DNA of 64,000 bases, from the NCBI RefSeq assembly GCF_016892605.1, contig NZ_JAFEMV010000006.1, positions 1 to 64,000 of the forward strand, in the 5' to 3' direction. This DNA is from Desemzia sp. RIT 804. GTDB lineage: Bacteria > Bacillota > Bacilli > Lactobacillales > Carnobacteriaceae. Every line of letters starts with the position of its first letter. The stretch's first letter is position 1. Shown one piece after another: positions 19,703 through 26,237 of the stretch. A program made the position numbers and the translations under genes. Under the pieces are notes generated by a model. That model was not told the origin of the DNA, did no database searches, and saw nothing but the letters and a program-made list of their open reading frames with translations.

Positions 19703-20242
19703 TTAAATCCCAAAATTACTTAGTAGCATTACTGAAATCACAGCAAAGATAATTCCTATAACCAGCCAAGCTATTTGAACAATCGTAATGGCTCTTTTGA
19801 CATGTGGTTCTTTCTCTTCACCTGAGAAATAGAAAAATAGGAATAATCCTGTCGTAATGACATCAACTAATAAGGTGACCATTAAATTATCTTGAACATT
19901 AAACTGCTGCACTAAAAGATTTATTGCCATACCTATAGCGCCAGAATAAAACAAAGCTGACCAGATATCGTATTTATAAACATTTTTTTCCTTTGATATC
20001 CACTGAGTCGGAAATCTAATAAAAGCGTATTGAATACTTAAAATAATTATTCCTCCAATAGCTCCTATACCTCCTCCTATCACTACGCTCATTGTAGAAA
20101 AAGTTATTGCATCTTCGATACCTTCTACAGGGATTTCTTCCATCGTTAATGTTTGAAATAATATACTGCCTAGCAAGATCACTATATAAACTATCATTGC
20201 TCCCCATGGGAAACCATTATTCTCTATTACTTCTTCGCTCAT
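19703..20242 (-). CDS. Yip1-like membrane protein of the exporter operon
   Basis: A 179-residue protein with five hydrophobic segments (about 14-32, 48-75, 95-112, 118-138, 152-175). It is the first gene of the exporter operon, has a GGAGG site and lies 20 bases before the membrane-fusion gene. The order membrane protein, adaptor, ATPase, permease, with these lengths, matches the E-F-G-H set of circular bacteriocin loci as I remember them. No bacteriocin precursor was found nearby. Confidence 0.55.
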   Translation of the reverse strand: MSEEVIENNGFPWGAMIVYIVILLGSILFQTLTMEEIPVEGIEDAITFSTMSVVIGGGIGAIGGIIILSIQYAFIRFPTQWISKEKNVYKYDIWSALFYSGAIGMAINLLVQQFNVQDNLMVTLLVDVITTGLFLFFYFSGEEKEPHVKRAITIVQIAWLVIGIIFAVISVMLLSNFGI

Positions 20243-20263
20243 TCTTAATCCTCCAAAATAATT

Positions 20264-20315
20264 TTATGGTTAATCAACTAGATAAAAATATGAACAGTTA
20301 ACCATTCACTATCTA
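20264..20315 (-). promoter_or_regulatory. Interlaced inverted repeats in the exporter 5' region
   Basis: ATGGTTAA (20264-20271) pairs with TTAACCAT (20296-20303), and ACTAGATA (20275-20282) pairs with TATCTAGT (20308-20315). The order A-B-A'-B' is that of a pseudoknot, just upstream of the ribosome-binding site of the gene at 20242. It could also be two overlapping protein operators. Confidence 0.5.
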
Positions 20316-20607
20316 GTAACTTGAAAAACCCACCTAGTTGTAATTTATATGTATAAGATTTAAATATAAACCATAAAATCAATAGGCGACTCCATTATTA
20401 AATATGGAACCAATTTCCATTGCTTTCATTAGTTCTATCGTTACTGCAACTGTTTAACAACTCCTTCTTTCGAGGTATTTAAGGTTTTTCCTTTATTAAG
20501 GAGCTAGTGGATAACCCTATAAACCAAGGTATAGTTCCTATTAAAATCAATTATTTTCATTATGCCTATAATTACTTATAAATGATAGCACGCATTGGTT
20601 TACATAC

Positions 20608-20713
20608 TAGCAATCATTGGTTGCTAATCCAGTCATTAAAGCGATCTTAGATTCTAAAATGGGTAAATCATCTTCAGTAACATATGGTTAAAGCCCCTTA
20701 CTTTCAGTATAAT
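20608..20713 (+). promoter_or_regulatory. Operator-like palindrome and promoter of XRE gene 1
   Basis: TAGCAATCATTGGTTGCTAA (20608-20627) is a near-palindrome repeated upstream of two other units. A degenerate copy, TAGCACGCATTGG, lies at 20586. The promoter is TGGTTA (20685-20690), 17 bases, TATAAT (20708-20713), with CTTACTTTC in the spacer as at 24301. Confidence 0.6.
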
Positions 20714-20744
20714 AGAGAAAACTAAAAGACAAGGACGTAAACAT

Positions 20745-21263
20745 ATGGTATTAAGTGAACGGTTAAAAGAAAGTAGACTTAATAAAGGTTATTCACAAGG
20801 TGAGGTGGCAGAATTTTTACATATTTCAAGACAATCTATTTCAAAATGGGAGAATGGCAATAGCTACCCTGATTTAGACAACTTAGTAAAATTAAGTGAA
20901 TACTATGAGGTTTCAATTGATAAGTTACTAAAAGAAAATCAAAAAATGGAAACAACAATTAAGTTGAACGAGCTTCAAGTTGAAAAAGAGAAACAAAAAT
21001 CAGTTTTCATTCGTGAAGAGGTTAAAAAAGATGAGGGACTGTTTCTTTTAATTATTGCTTTTTTAGGGTGCTTAATTGCTCCGTATGGTTTTTTTATCAC
21101 GCCCGTAGTGATCAAACGAAATAAAAAAACAAACACACTACATAAGTTTGTTTACTTTGCGTGTGCTTGCTGTTTATTAGTTAATAGTTTTGTTGTTTAC
21201 AGTCTCGTAACGGACACTTTAGGATGGGGCGGAACAACTACCGTTGAATATCTTGGTGAATAA
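20745..21263 (+). CDS. Membrane-anchored XRE-family regulator 1
   Basis: A 172-residue protein. An N-terminal helix-turn-helix (about 6-60; SQGEVAEFLHISRQSISKWE) is followed by a charged linker and two C-terminal hydrophobic segments (about 98-122 and 135-155). It ends GWGGTTTVEYLGE. It is a close paralogue of the gene at 22987, identical through most of the DNA-binding domain. It faces a decayed DUF5626 gene convergently. Membrane-anchored XRE proteins often sense envelope or peptide signals; the target here may be the shared palindrome. Confidence 0.82.
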   Translation: MVLSERLKESRLNKGYSQGEVAEFLHISRQSISKWENGNSYPDLDNLVKLSEYYEVSIDKLLKENQKMETTIKLNELQVEKEKQKSVFIREEVKKDEGLFLLIIAFLGCLIAPYGFFITPVVIKRNKKTNTLHKFVYFACACCLLVNSFVVYSLVTDTLGWGGTTTVEYLGE

Positions 21264-21269
21264 CGATCT

Positions 21270-21665
21270 ATAAGTTATGGAAAACTTATTTTCAGATAAC
21301 TTAGCCCTTAAGTTCATAGGTGATTCTTTAAAAAAACAACATTCGTTTCAAATAATAAGCTGCCCCATAGAGTTATTTACATTCAACAACAAGATTTTAA
21401 AACTACTGATAAAAGCAGTATGTGCTCACATAATTCTATATGCACTCTTTTTATTATTATTCGCTATAATAAGTTGCTGACTTTCTTCAGCGCTGATAAA
21501 ACAGGTCTCTCCTGAATCATCTTCAATTTCAAATTGCTGTAAACTACCTTGCTGTAAGTTATAGAACACAGTACTAGTTTCTGTTGATGACATTATTTCT
21601 TTAGTATGTCTTTTTGTAGCAAATCCTAAATGAACAAAAAACAACTTGCTTAAAATAAAATTCAC
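21270..21665 (-). pseudogene. Decayed DUF5626-type secreted protein gene
   Basis: A GTG-initiated frame (21665-21426) gives 79 residues. The segment STVFYNLQQGSLQQFEIEDD matches NSVIYDIDQGGLQQFEVEDD of the intact gene at 23501. After the stop, homology resumes without an open frame (SSFKILLLNVNNS) and ends with NLRAKLSEN and FSITY near 21270, matching the intact protein's NVRAKLQNS...VVTY end. Internal sequence is missing and stops intervene. The signal peptide is also degraded. Confidence 0.72.
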
Positions 21666-21671
21666 TCTGTA

Positions 21672-21953
21672 TTACAAAGAAAGCCCATTTACCTGAAATG
21701 ACATTAAAATATCGATTGAAATAGCGATAAGAAGCATGACTAATATACGATCTATCCCTATTTGATATTTATTTCTGCTGTCTGAACGATGGAGAGATAA
21801 AGAGACTTCTTCGTACACTTGCAACACTGTAAAAAACAGAATAAAAAATGAATTGATCGTTACTTCAGATCCCGGCATTTTAAAAAAATAATACACTGTT
21901 GCAGGAATCAATACAATCAAAAACAATCCTTTTAGTATGTATTTTTTATTCAT
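21672..21953 (-). CDS. Small membrane protein, unknown
   Basis: A 93-residue protein with three hydrophobic stretches (about 5-24, 32-50, 70-88). GGAGACGG precedes the ATG. It lies between a lipoprotein gene upstream and the decayed DUF5626 gene downstream, all on the minus strand, possibly one transcript. No family recognised. Confidence 0.55.
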   Translation of the reverse strand: MNKKYILKGLFLIVLIPATVYYFFKMPGSEVTINSFFILFFTVLQVYEEVSLSLHRSDSRNKYQIGIDRILVMLLIAISIDILMSFQVNGLSL

Positions 21954-21995
21954 TTTACCGTCTCCTTGTAAATAATCAGCTAATGTCTTGTTCCT

Positions 21996-22379
21996 TTAAT
22001 TTAGTCCCGTTACTTCATCAAAATGTACTGTTTGACCATTTATCTGAACATCAATGATTTCATGTTCAGGCGCCAAGATCAGTTTATATACATGTTGTGT
22101 CAACTCTTCGTCTTGTTGGTTTACTACTTCTAACAGAATGTTTAAAGTATCTTCACTAGCTTCAGTATTTGCTGTAACTGTTCCTGTAGAATGAAACACA
22201 ACGTAATAAGCATCCTCATCAAAAGAAACCAATTGCAGCCTCTTTTCAGAGTTGATGATTGGTTGTACCTCACGAGGTATCTTTTCCAATTCACTGATAC
22301 CGACAGCAGTCGAACTGCATGCTGCTAATAAAAATAGTACCCCTAATACGACCAATATCCAAAAAAGTATTTTCTTCAA
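21996..22379 (-). CDS. Small lipoprotein, unknown
   Basis: A 127-residue protein with a lipoprotein signal peptide ending in the lipobox LLAAC (Cys21), then a soluble domain of about 100 residues rich in beta-type sequence. It should be lipidated and held on the outer face of the membrane. Nothing in the sequence indicates a specific role. A ribosome-binding site GGGAGGGAATTAC-like is just upstream. It is the first gene after the tRNA-Val transcription unit on the same strand. Confidence 0.7.
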   Translation of the reverse strand: MKKILFWILVVLGVLFLLAACSSTAVGISELEKIPREVQPIINSEKRLQLVSFDEDAYYVVFHSTGTVTANTEASEDTLNILLEVVNQQDEELTQHVYKLILAPEHEIIDVQINGQTVHFDEVTGLN

Positions 22380-22447
22380 AGTAATTCCCTCCCATTACTT
22401 TTTATGAGACATGTCTATTTTCCTACTCTGATGCTTTTAAAAAAAAA

Positions 22448-22495
22448 AGAAAAAAACAGCAACGACTTTTAAGAAAAAAATCCGCTACCGTTTTA
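22448..22495 (-). terminator. Terminator after tRNA-Val
   Basis: On the minus strand AACGGTAGCG and CGTTGCTGTT pair with several G-U pairs and are followed by a T-run. Confidence 0.6.
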
Positions 22496-22502
22496 TGATT
22501 GA

Positions 22503-22575
22503 TGGTCCCTACTGGGCTCGAACCAGCGACCCCCACCTTGTCGAGGTGATGCTCTCCCAACTGAGCTAAGGAACC
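22503..22575 (-). tRNA. tRNA-Val (GAC) with C at position 33
   Basis: A full cloverleaf can be drawn: acceptor GGTTCCT/AGGGACC (one G-U), D stem GCTC/GAGC, anticodon stem TCACC/GGTGG, T stem GCTGG/CCAGT, discriminator A73. CCA is not encoded. The anticodon loop reads TCGACAA, giving anticodon GAC but C instead of the near-universal U at position 33. It has a promoter and terminator of its own. It may be functional, a variant or a degenerate copy. Confidence 0.8.
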
Positions 22576-22605
22576 TTTTTGTTAATTACTGAACAATACT
22601 AATAT

Positions 22606-22634
22606 AGTATACTTCAAAAATAGATTTTCGTAAA
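22606..22634 (-). promoter_or_regulatory. tRNA-Val promoter
   Basis: On the minus strand TTTACG (22629-22634), 17 bases, TATACT (22606-22611), 30 bases before the tRNA. Confidence 0.65.
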
Positions 22635-22698
22635 TACTAAATTAGATAAAAATGATAAACCACCAACTTAAACTTACTAGGCTATTTGTCTTTTTGGT

Positions 22699-22764
22699 TT
22701 AATAAAAGGTTATAATCCCTAGAATTACCATAATAACAAGTACGGTGATAATAATTTTGATCAT
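22699..22764 (-). CDS. Possible 21-residue single-span peptide
   Basis: MIKIIITVLVIMVILGIITF plus a final Tyr: one hydrophobic helix with a single lysine at the N-terminal side. The ribosome-binding site is weak (AAGG at some distance). Such peptides include toxins and regulators, but a frame this short can arise by chance. Confidence 0.25.
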   Translation of the reverse strand: MIKIIITVLVIMVILGIITFY

Positions 22765-22889
22765 TTTTTCTGCAGCTATTTAACCTTCTTTTATATTAAT
22801 TTCTCCTTATTGTTTTATCAGTTTGGCGGCTCATAATAAAATTATCTGCCTAACTTCATAAAATTAAAAGAACTCAGTAGTTTATATCC

Positions 22890-22956
22890 TAGCAACCATT
22901 GCGTGCTAAAAGGCAACTAAGAAATGATAGTCAAAAACGGATACTTTAGGTATGAT
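22890..22956 (+). promoter_or_regulatory. Operator-like palindrome and promoter of XRE gene 2
   Basis: TAGCAACCATTGCGTGCTAA starts at 22890, followed by GGCAACTAA, then TAGTCA (22928-22933), 17 bases, TATGAT (22951-22956). The layout is base-for-base like that at 24252-24318, including the gap between palindrome and -35. Confidence 0.65.
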
Positions 22957-22986
22957 ATGGGCAACAAGTAATAAGGAGGAGAGCAA

Positions 22987-23499
22987 ATGGCATTAGGTGA
23001 AAGACTGAAAGAAAGCAGAGTCAACAAAGGGTATTCTCAAGGTGATGTAGCAGACCTTTTACATATTTCAAGACAATCGATTTCTAAATGGGAAAATGGC
23101 AACAGTTACCCTGATTTAGATAATTTGGTAAAGTTAAGTACTTATTACGAAGTTTCTATTGATGAATTGCTAAAAGAAAATCAGGAATTTAAAAAACGAA
23201 TAGCAGAAAACGAAGTTAAAATTGAAGAAAATTTTCAAAAATTGGATTTTATTCGTGGAAACTCTGAAAAAGACGAAGGACTTTTACTGTTGATTCTTGC
23301 TTTTATAGGTAGCTTAATCCCCCCTATCGGTTTGTTTTTAGCTCCTATCATTATTAAGAGAAACAAAAAAACAAACACACTTTATAAGTTTGTTTACTTT
23401 GCGTGTGTTTGTTGTATTTTTGTGAATGTATATGCCCTTTATTTTACAGTAGGTAATTATTTGGGTTGGGGAACTACTACGGTAGAATTAGTGGATTAA
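22987..23499 (+). CDS. Membrane-anchored XRE-family regulator 2
   Basis: A 170-residue paralogue of the gene at 20745: MALGERLKESRVNKGYSQGD, a helix-turn-helix with HISRQSISKWENGNSYPDL, a coiled linker and two C-terminal hydrophobic segments (about 95-118 and 132-152), ending GWGTTTVELVD. GGAGGAG precedes the ATG. It converges on the intact DUF5626 gene with a one-base gap between stop codons. The duplicated arrangement suggests a functional pair of regulator and secreted protein. Confidence 0.83.
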   Translation: MALGERLKESRVNKGYSQGDVADLLHISRQSISKWENGNSYPDLDNLVKLSTYYEVSIDELLKENQEFKKRIAENEVKIEENFQKLDFIRGNSEKDEGLLLLILAFIGSLIPPIGLFLAPIIIKRNKKTNTLYKFVYFACVCCIFVNVYALYFTVGNYLGWGTTTVELVD

Positions 23500-23500
23500 T

Positions 23501-23983
23501 TTAATAAGTTACAACAATACTGCTATTTTGCAGTTTTGCTCGAACATTAACTGAACTGTTTATGGTAAGAATTTTCATTTTTATGTAGTAGGTGGCTTGT
23601 TTAGTATGATCAACCTTTAAACTTGAGCTGAGCACGCTGCCTATGTAGTTTGTAATAGAAGGCGAATGTGCTTTAGTGATGTTGTTTCCTTTTACATCTA
23701 TTTTATAGCTGACTTTCCATTGTAAAGCTCGTTCTTTGGTGATTTTATATGTACCATTATTCACACTACTTGCTCTCATAAAAAATTCAGGCTCTTCTTC
23801 AACAGTAATGATGTAATGCTCTCCTAAATCATCTTCAACTTCGAATTGCTGCAATCCGCCTTGGTCTATATCGTAAATAACACTGTTATCTGGTGATGGA
23901 GAAGCCTCTTCAGCGTATACCTTTGTTGTAACGACAAAACTAAAAAAAGTAAGACAACCTAAAAGAAAAACTATTTTTTTCAA
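23501..23983 (-). CDS. Secreted DUF5626-like protein
   Basis: A 160-residue protein with a clear signal peptide (about 1-24, ending VYAEE). The segment VIYDIDQGGLQQFEVEDDLG and the later SSSLKVDHTKQATYYI and VNVRAKL match what I remember of DUF5626, a small exported beta-rich family in Bacilli of unknown function. GGAGGG lies upstream. It pairs convergently with XRE regulator 2, and a decayed copy pairs with XRE regulator 1. Confidence 0.65.
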   Translation of the reverse strand: MKKIVFLLGCLTFFSFVVTTKVYAEEASPSPDNSVIYDIDQGGLQQFEVEDDLGEHYIITVEEEPEFFMRASSVNNGTYKITKERALQWKVSYKIDVKGNNITKAHSPSITNYIGSVLSSSLKVDHTKQATYYIKMKILTINSSVNVRAKLQNSSIVVTY

Positions 23984-24125
23984 ATAAATCCCTCCAAATA
24001 TTTTTTTAATAACATATAAAATATAACAGAAATAGTAGTATTAATAACTACTTATTTTGTTTAAATGAACACATTACTTTAAAAGATATACTATATTATA
24101 CTTTTCTTTCACAAATACTTTACTA

Positions 24126-24222
24126 GAGGCTGGGACAATAGTCTTTATCTCTGTCACATACTAAGCGGGTGCTTTTAAACGCGTTCCAAAAGCCTGACCA
24201 CATGCCTATAAACCAGCCTCCC
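24126..24222 (-). repeat. Palindrome-bounded element holding a half unit of repeat family 1
   Basis: GAGGCTGG (24126-24133) and CCAGCCTC (near 24214-24222) are inverted. Inside, on the minus strand, TTATAGGCATGTGGTCAGGC followed by GGAACGCGTTTAAAA matches the right half of family 1 units (compare TTCTAGGCACGTGGTCTGCC at 33089). The left half is absent. Another GGCTGGGACAA half motif is at about 54232-54242 on the minus strand. Confidence 0.55.
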
Positions 24223-24251
24223 CTTCTGAGATTTAATTGAATTTGACGCTT

Positions 24252-24318
24252 TAGCAACCATTAAGTGCTAAAAAGCAACTAATGGCTTATAGTCAGTGAT
24301 TCTTACTTTCGTTATGAT
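24252..24318 (+). promoter_or_regulatory. Operator-like palindrome and promoter of the 54-residue gene
   Basis: TAGCAACCATTAAGTGCTAA (24252-24271), then AGCAACTAA, TAGTCA (24290-24295), 17 bases, TATGAT (24313-24318). It is nearly identical in layout to the region before XRE gene 2. Confidence 0.65.
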
Positions 24319-24349
24319 AGATAAAAGTACGAAAGAGGAGAACTAAACT

Positions 24350-24514
24350 ATGAAAGAAGTCATTTTTCTTACGTGTGTTTCCATAATTTTAGGAGTGTCT
24401 TATATCCTTTTTGAAGTGTACATCGGGAGTAATTTAGTAACATTCCTTATTTCGATCATTTTAATAATGATCATCTTTCAATTGGCTTGCCAATATATCG
24501 ATAAAAAAAACTGA
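24350..24514 (+). CDS. 54-residue membrane protein, unknown
   Basis: MKEVIFLTCVSIILGVSYIL begins two hydrophobic segments (about 4-22 and 28-50), ending QYIDKKN. AGAGGAG lies eight bases before the ATG, and a full promoter with the shared palindrome lies upstream. This makes it a credible gene despite its size. It probably belongs to the same regulon as the two XRE genes. Confidence 0.65.
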   Translation: MKEVIFLTCVSIILGVSYILFEVYIGSNLVTFLISIILIMIIFQLACQYIDKKN

Positions 24515-24621
24515 AATGTTATCAACTGCTTCCATAATTCTCTGCCTAAAAGTTAATAGCATTTAGTGGTTATTCAATACTATCATTGTGTGCTTAGCCT
24601 TTTATTACATTAATTGCAAAA

Positions 24622-25269
24622 CTATTCATTAATATTGAAAACAACTTTGATATTCGATGAGTCAGAACCTTTTATTTCAATATTTTCGATTTTCTTTTGA
24701 GAACTTTCAAAATGAGTCAAATCTATAGGTACAGCTATTCTCTCTTTTTGTTTACCTGATAAACTATAATCCTGATAAAATTCGACAGTTATAGTGTCAG
24801 AATCTTCAGTCGACTCCATCCAATACCCGCTATATTCATGAAAACTATCCGTATTAAGAGTGACCAACAATTGACTTTCAGAATTCAAATTATTTCCATT
24901 TAACTTAAGCTTTACATCTTCTATTTGATTTGGTGAAACTACCAGACTGGCACTCCATACTCGGTACCCTAAAAATAAAGTCACTGGAATAAACATTAGC
25001 AAAAGAATGATGTTCCACCTTCGTCTTTTTTTACTGTTTTTTGTTTCTTTTACAATATCTTCAATCATTTGTTCATCCTCCCTTAGTATAACGTCAAGAG
25101 ATATATCATATAAGTCACTTAAAGCAACTAGTAAATCTAAATCAGGATAAGTTCTATTTACTTCCCAGCTAGATACAGTGGATCTAGATACATGAAGTAT
25201 TTTAGCTACTTCTTCTTGTGTCCACTCCTTGTTCAATCTGCCTTCTTTTATTTTTTCTCCGATCTTCAT
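24622..25269 (-). CDS. Membrane-anchored XRE-family regulator 3
   Basis: A 215-residue protein. An N-terminal helix-turn-helix (about 5-58; TQEEVAKILHVSRSTVSSWE) is followed by a basic stretch KKRRRW, one transmembrane helix (about 88-106) and an extracellular domain of about 105 residues. It differs from XRE 1 and 2, which have no extracellular domain, so it could sense an external ligand directly. GGGGGAG precedes the ATG. It is alone on the minus strand and diverges from the gene at 25537. Confidence 0.8.
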   Translation of the reverse strand: MKIGEKIKEGRLNKEWTQEEVAKILHVSRSTVSSWEVNRTYPDLDLLVALSDLYDISLDVILREDEQMIEDIVKETKNSKKRRRWNIILLLMFIPVTLFLGYRVWSASLVVSPNQIEDVKLKLNGNNLNSESQLLVTLNTDSFHEYSGYWMESTEDSDTITVEFYQDYSLSGKQKERIAVPIDLTHFESSQKKIENIEIKGSDSSNIKVVFNINE

Positions 25270-25426
25270 TTTTAATTAACTCCCCCTTTTGGCTATACTT
25301 AACTATAAATTTTTGGATTTGTATTTCAAGGTATTATACCTGCCATTATAACTATTGGATGTGTCGCAAATTGTAGCAGCTTAGTTTTGATGGATAAACA
25401 AACGATTCATAGTCGTAGTATATTAT

Positions 25427-25442
25427 TATTTCCCAGGAAATA
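25427..25442. promoter_or_regulatory. Noc-binding-site-like 16-mer 1
   Basis: TATTTCCCAGGAAATA; the Bacillus subtilis Noc site core is ATTTCCCGGGAAAT, so one central base differs. Identical copies occur at 57901 and 63120. It lies in the intergenic space before the gene at 25537. Confidence 0.65.
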
Positions 25443-25536
25443 GTAGCGCCAAAATTTCCAGTCCTTAGACCGATTATCATTTAAGTTCAGCATGATATAC
25501 TGTTTTTACATAAACGTAAAAGGAAGGAATTTGTGT

Positions 25537-26034
25537 ATGGATAAATGGGCTTATTATTTAAGAGAAGTTTTGTATGCTACAGGGAAAGGAATCAAAGGTT
25601 TTCTTATTGCTCAATTGAAGCTTTCTCTATTAACATTTGTTTTACTTTGTATTGGATTTGTAGTGATCGGAATCGACTGGTGGGGACTGAAAGCTTTGGG
25701 AATTGCTATCGTAGATATGATTCCAGTTTTAGGAAGTGGAATTATTATGCTTCCTTGGGCAATTATTCGAGCTCTAATGGGTGATGGAGACGTTGCTTGG
25801 AAAACAGCTCTGCTATACGCCATCATTCTTTTGGTCCGTCAATTTGCAGAGCCATATTTGACAGGGAAACAAATTGGGGTCCGTCCGTTGTATACATTTC
25901 TATCTACTCTTGTCTGCATTTTGATCTTTGGTCCGATCGGTGCTTTATTAGGAGCAGTCGTAGCGATCATTATCAAAGCAATCTTTAATGTACGCGACAT
26001 GCATCAGATAATAGAAGATTCGGACTATAAATAA
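25537..26034 (+). CDS. AI-2E transporter family-like membrane protein (short)
   Basis: A 165-residue hydrophobic protein resembling the C-terminal half of AI-2E/YtvI-type permeases, including VDMIPVLGSGIIMLPWAI and AEPYLTGKQIGVRPL. Full members are about 350 residues, so this is a short form or a domain remnant. The ATG at 25537 follows AAGGAAGG; an earlier in-frame ATG at 25492 lacks a site. Four to five transmembrane segments are visible. Substrate unknown. Confidence 0.7.
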   Translation: MDKWAYYLREVLYATGKGIKGFLIAQLKLSLLTFVLLCIGFVVIGIDWWGLKALGIAIVDMIPVLGSGIIMLPWAIIRALMGDGDVAWKTALLYAIILLVRQFAEPYLTGKQIGVRPLYTFLSTLVCILIFGPIGALLGAVVAIIIKAIFNVRDMHQIIEDSDYK

Positions 26035-26115
26035 ACTGTTTAAATCTCCAAATAGAGAAAAGATTATTGCGTATTCAAAAGTATTAAAAGAAAATCATAT
26101 TTAATCATAAAACAT

Positions 26116-26160
26116 AATAATCGCTGCTTCCTAAGCAAAAGGAAGCGGTGATTATTTTTC
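26116..26160 (+). terminator. Terminator after the AI-2E-like gene
   Basis: ATAATCGCTGCTTCC and GGAAGCGGTGATTAT arms followed by a T-run. Confidence 0.8.
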
Positions 26161-26237
26161 TTTATTAAGACACTTTGATTGACTCATTTTATAGAACAAA
26201 ATACGATAACTAGTGAATAGGAAAAGGAGGAATCAAT

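Noticed and set aside
21277-21480. Plus-strand frame of 67 codons after XRE 1
   Set aside because: It has no ribosome-binding site and lies antisense over the decayed DUF5626 gene, whose homology explains the sequence.
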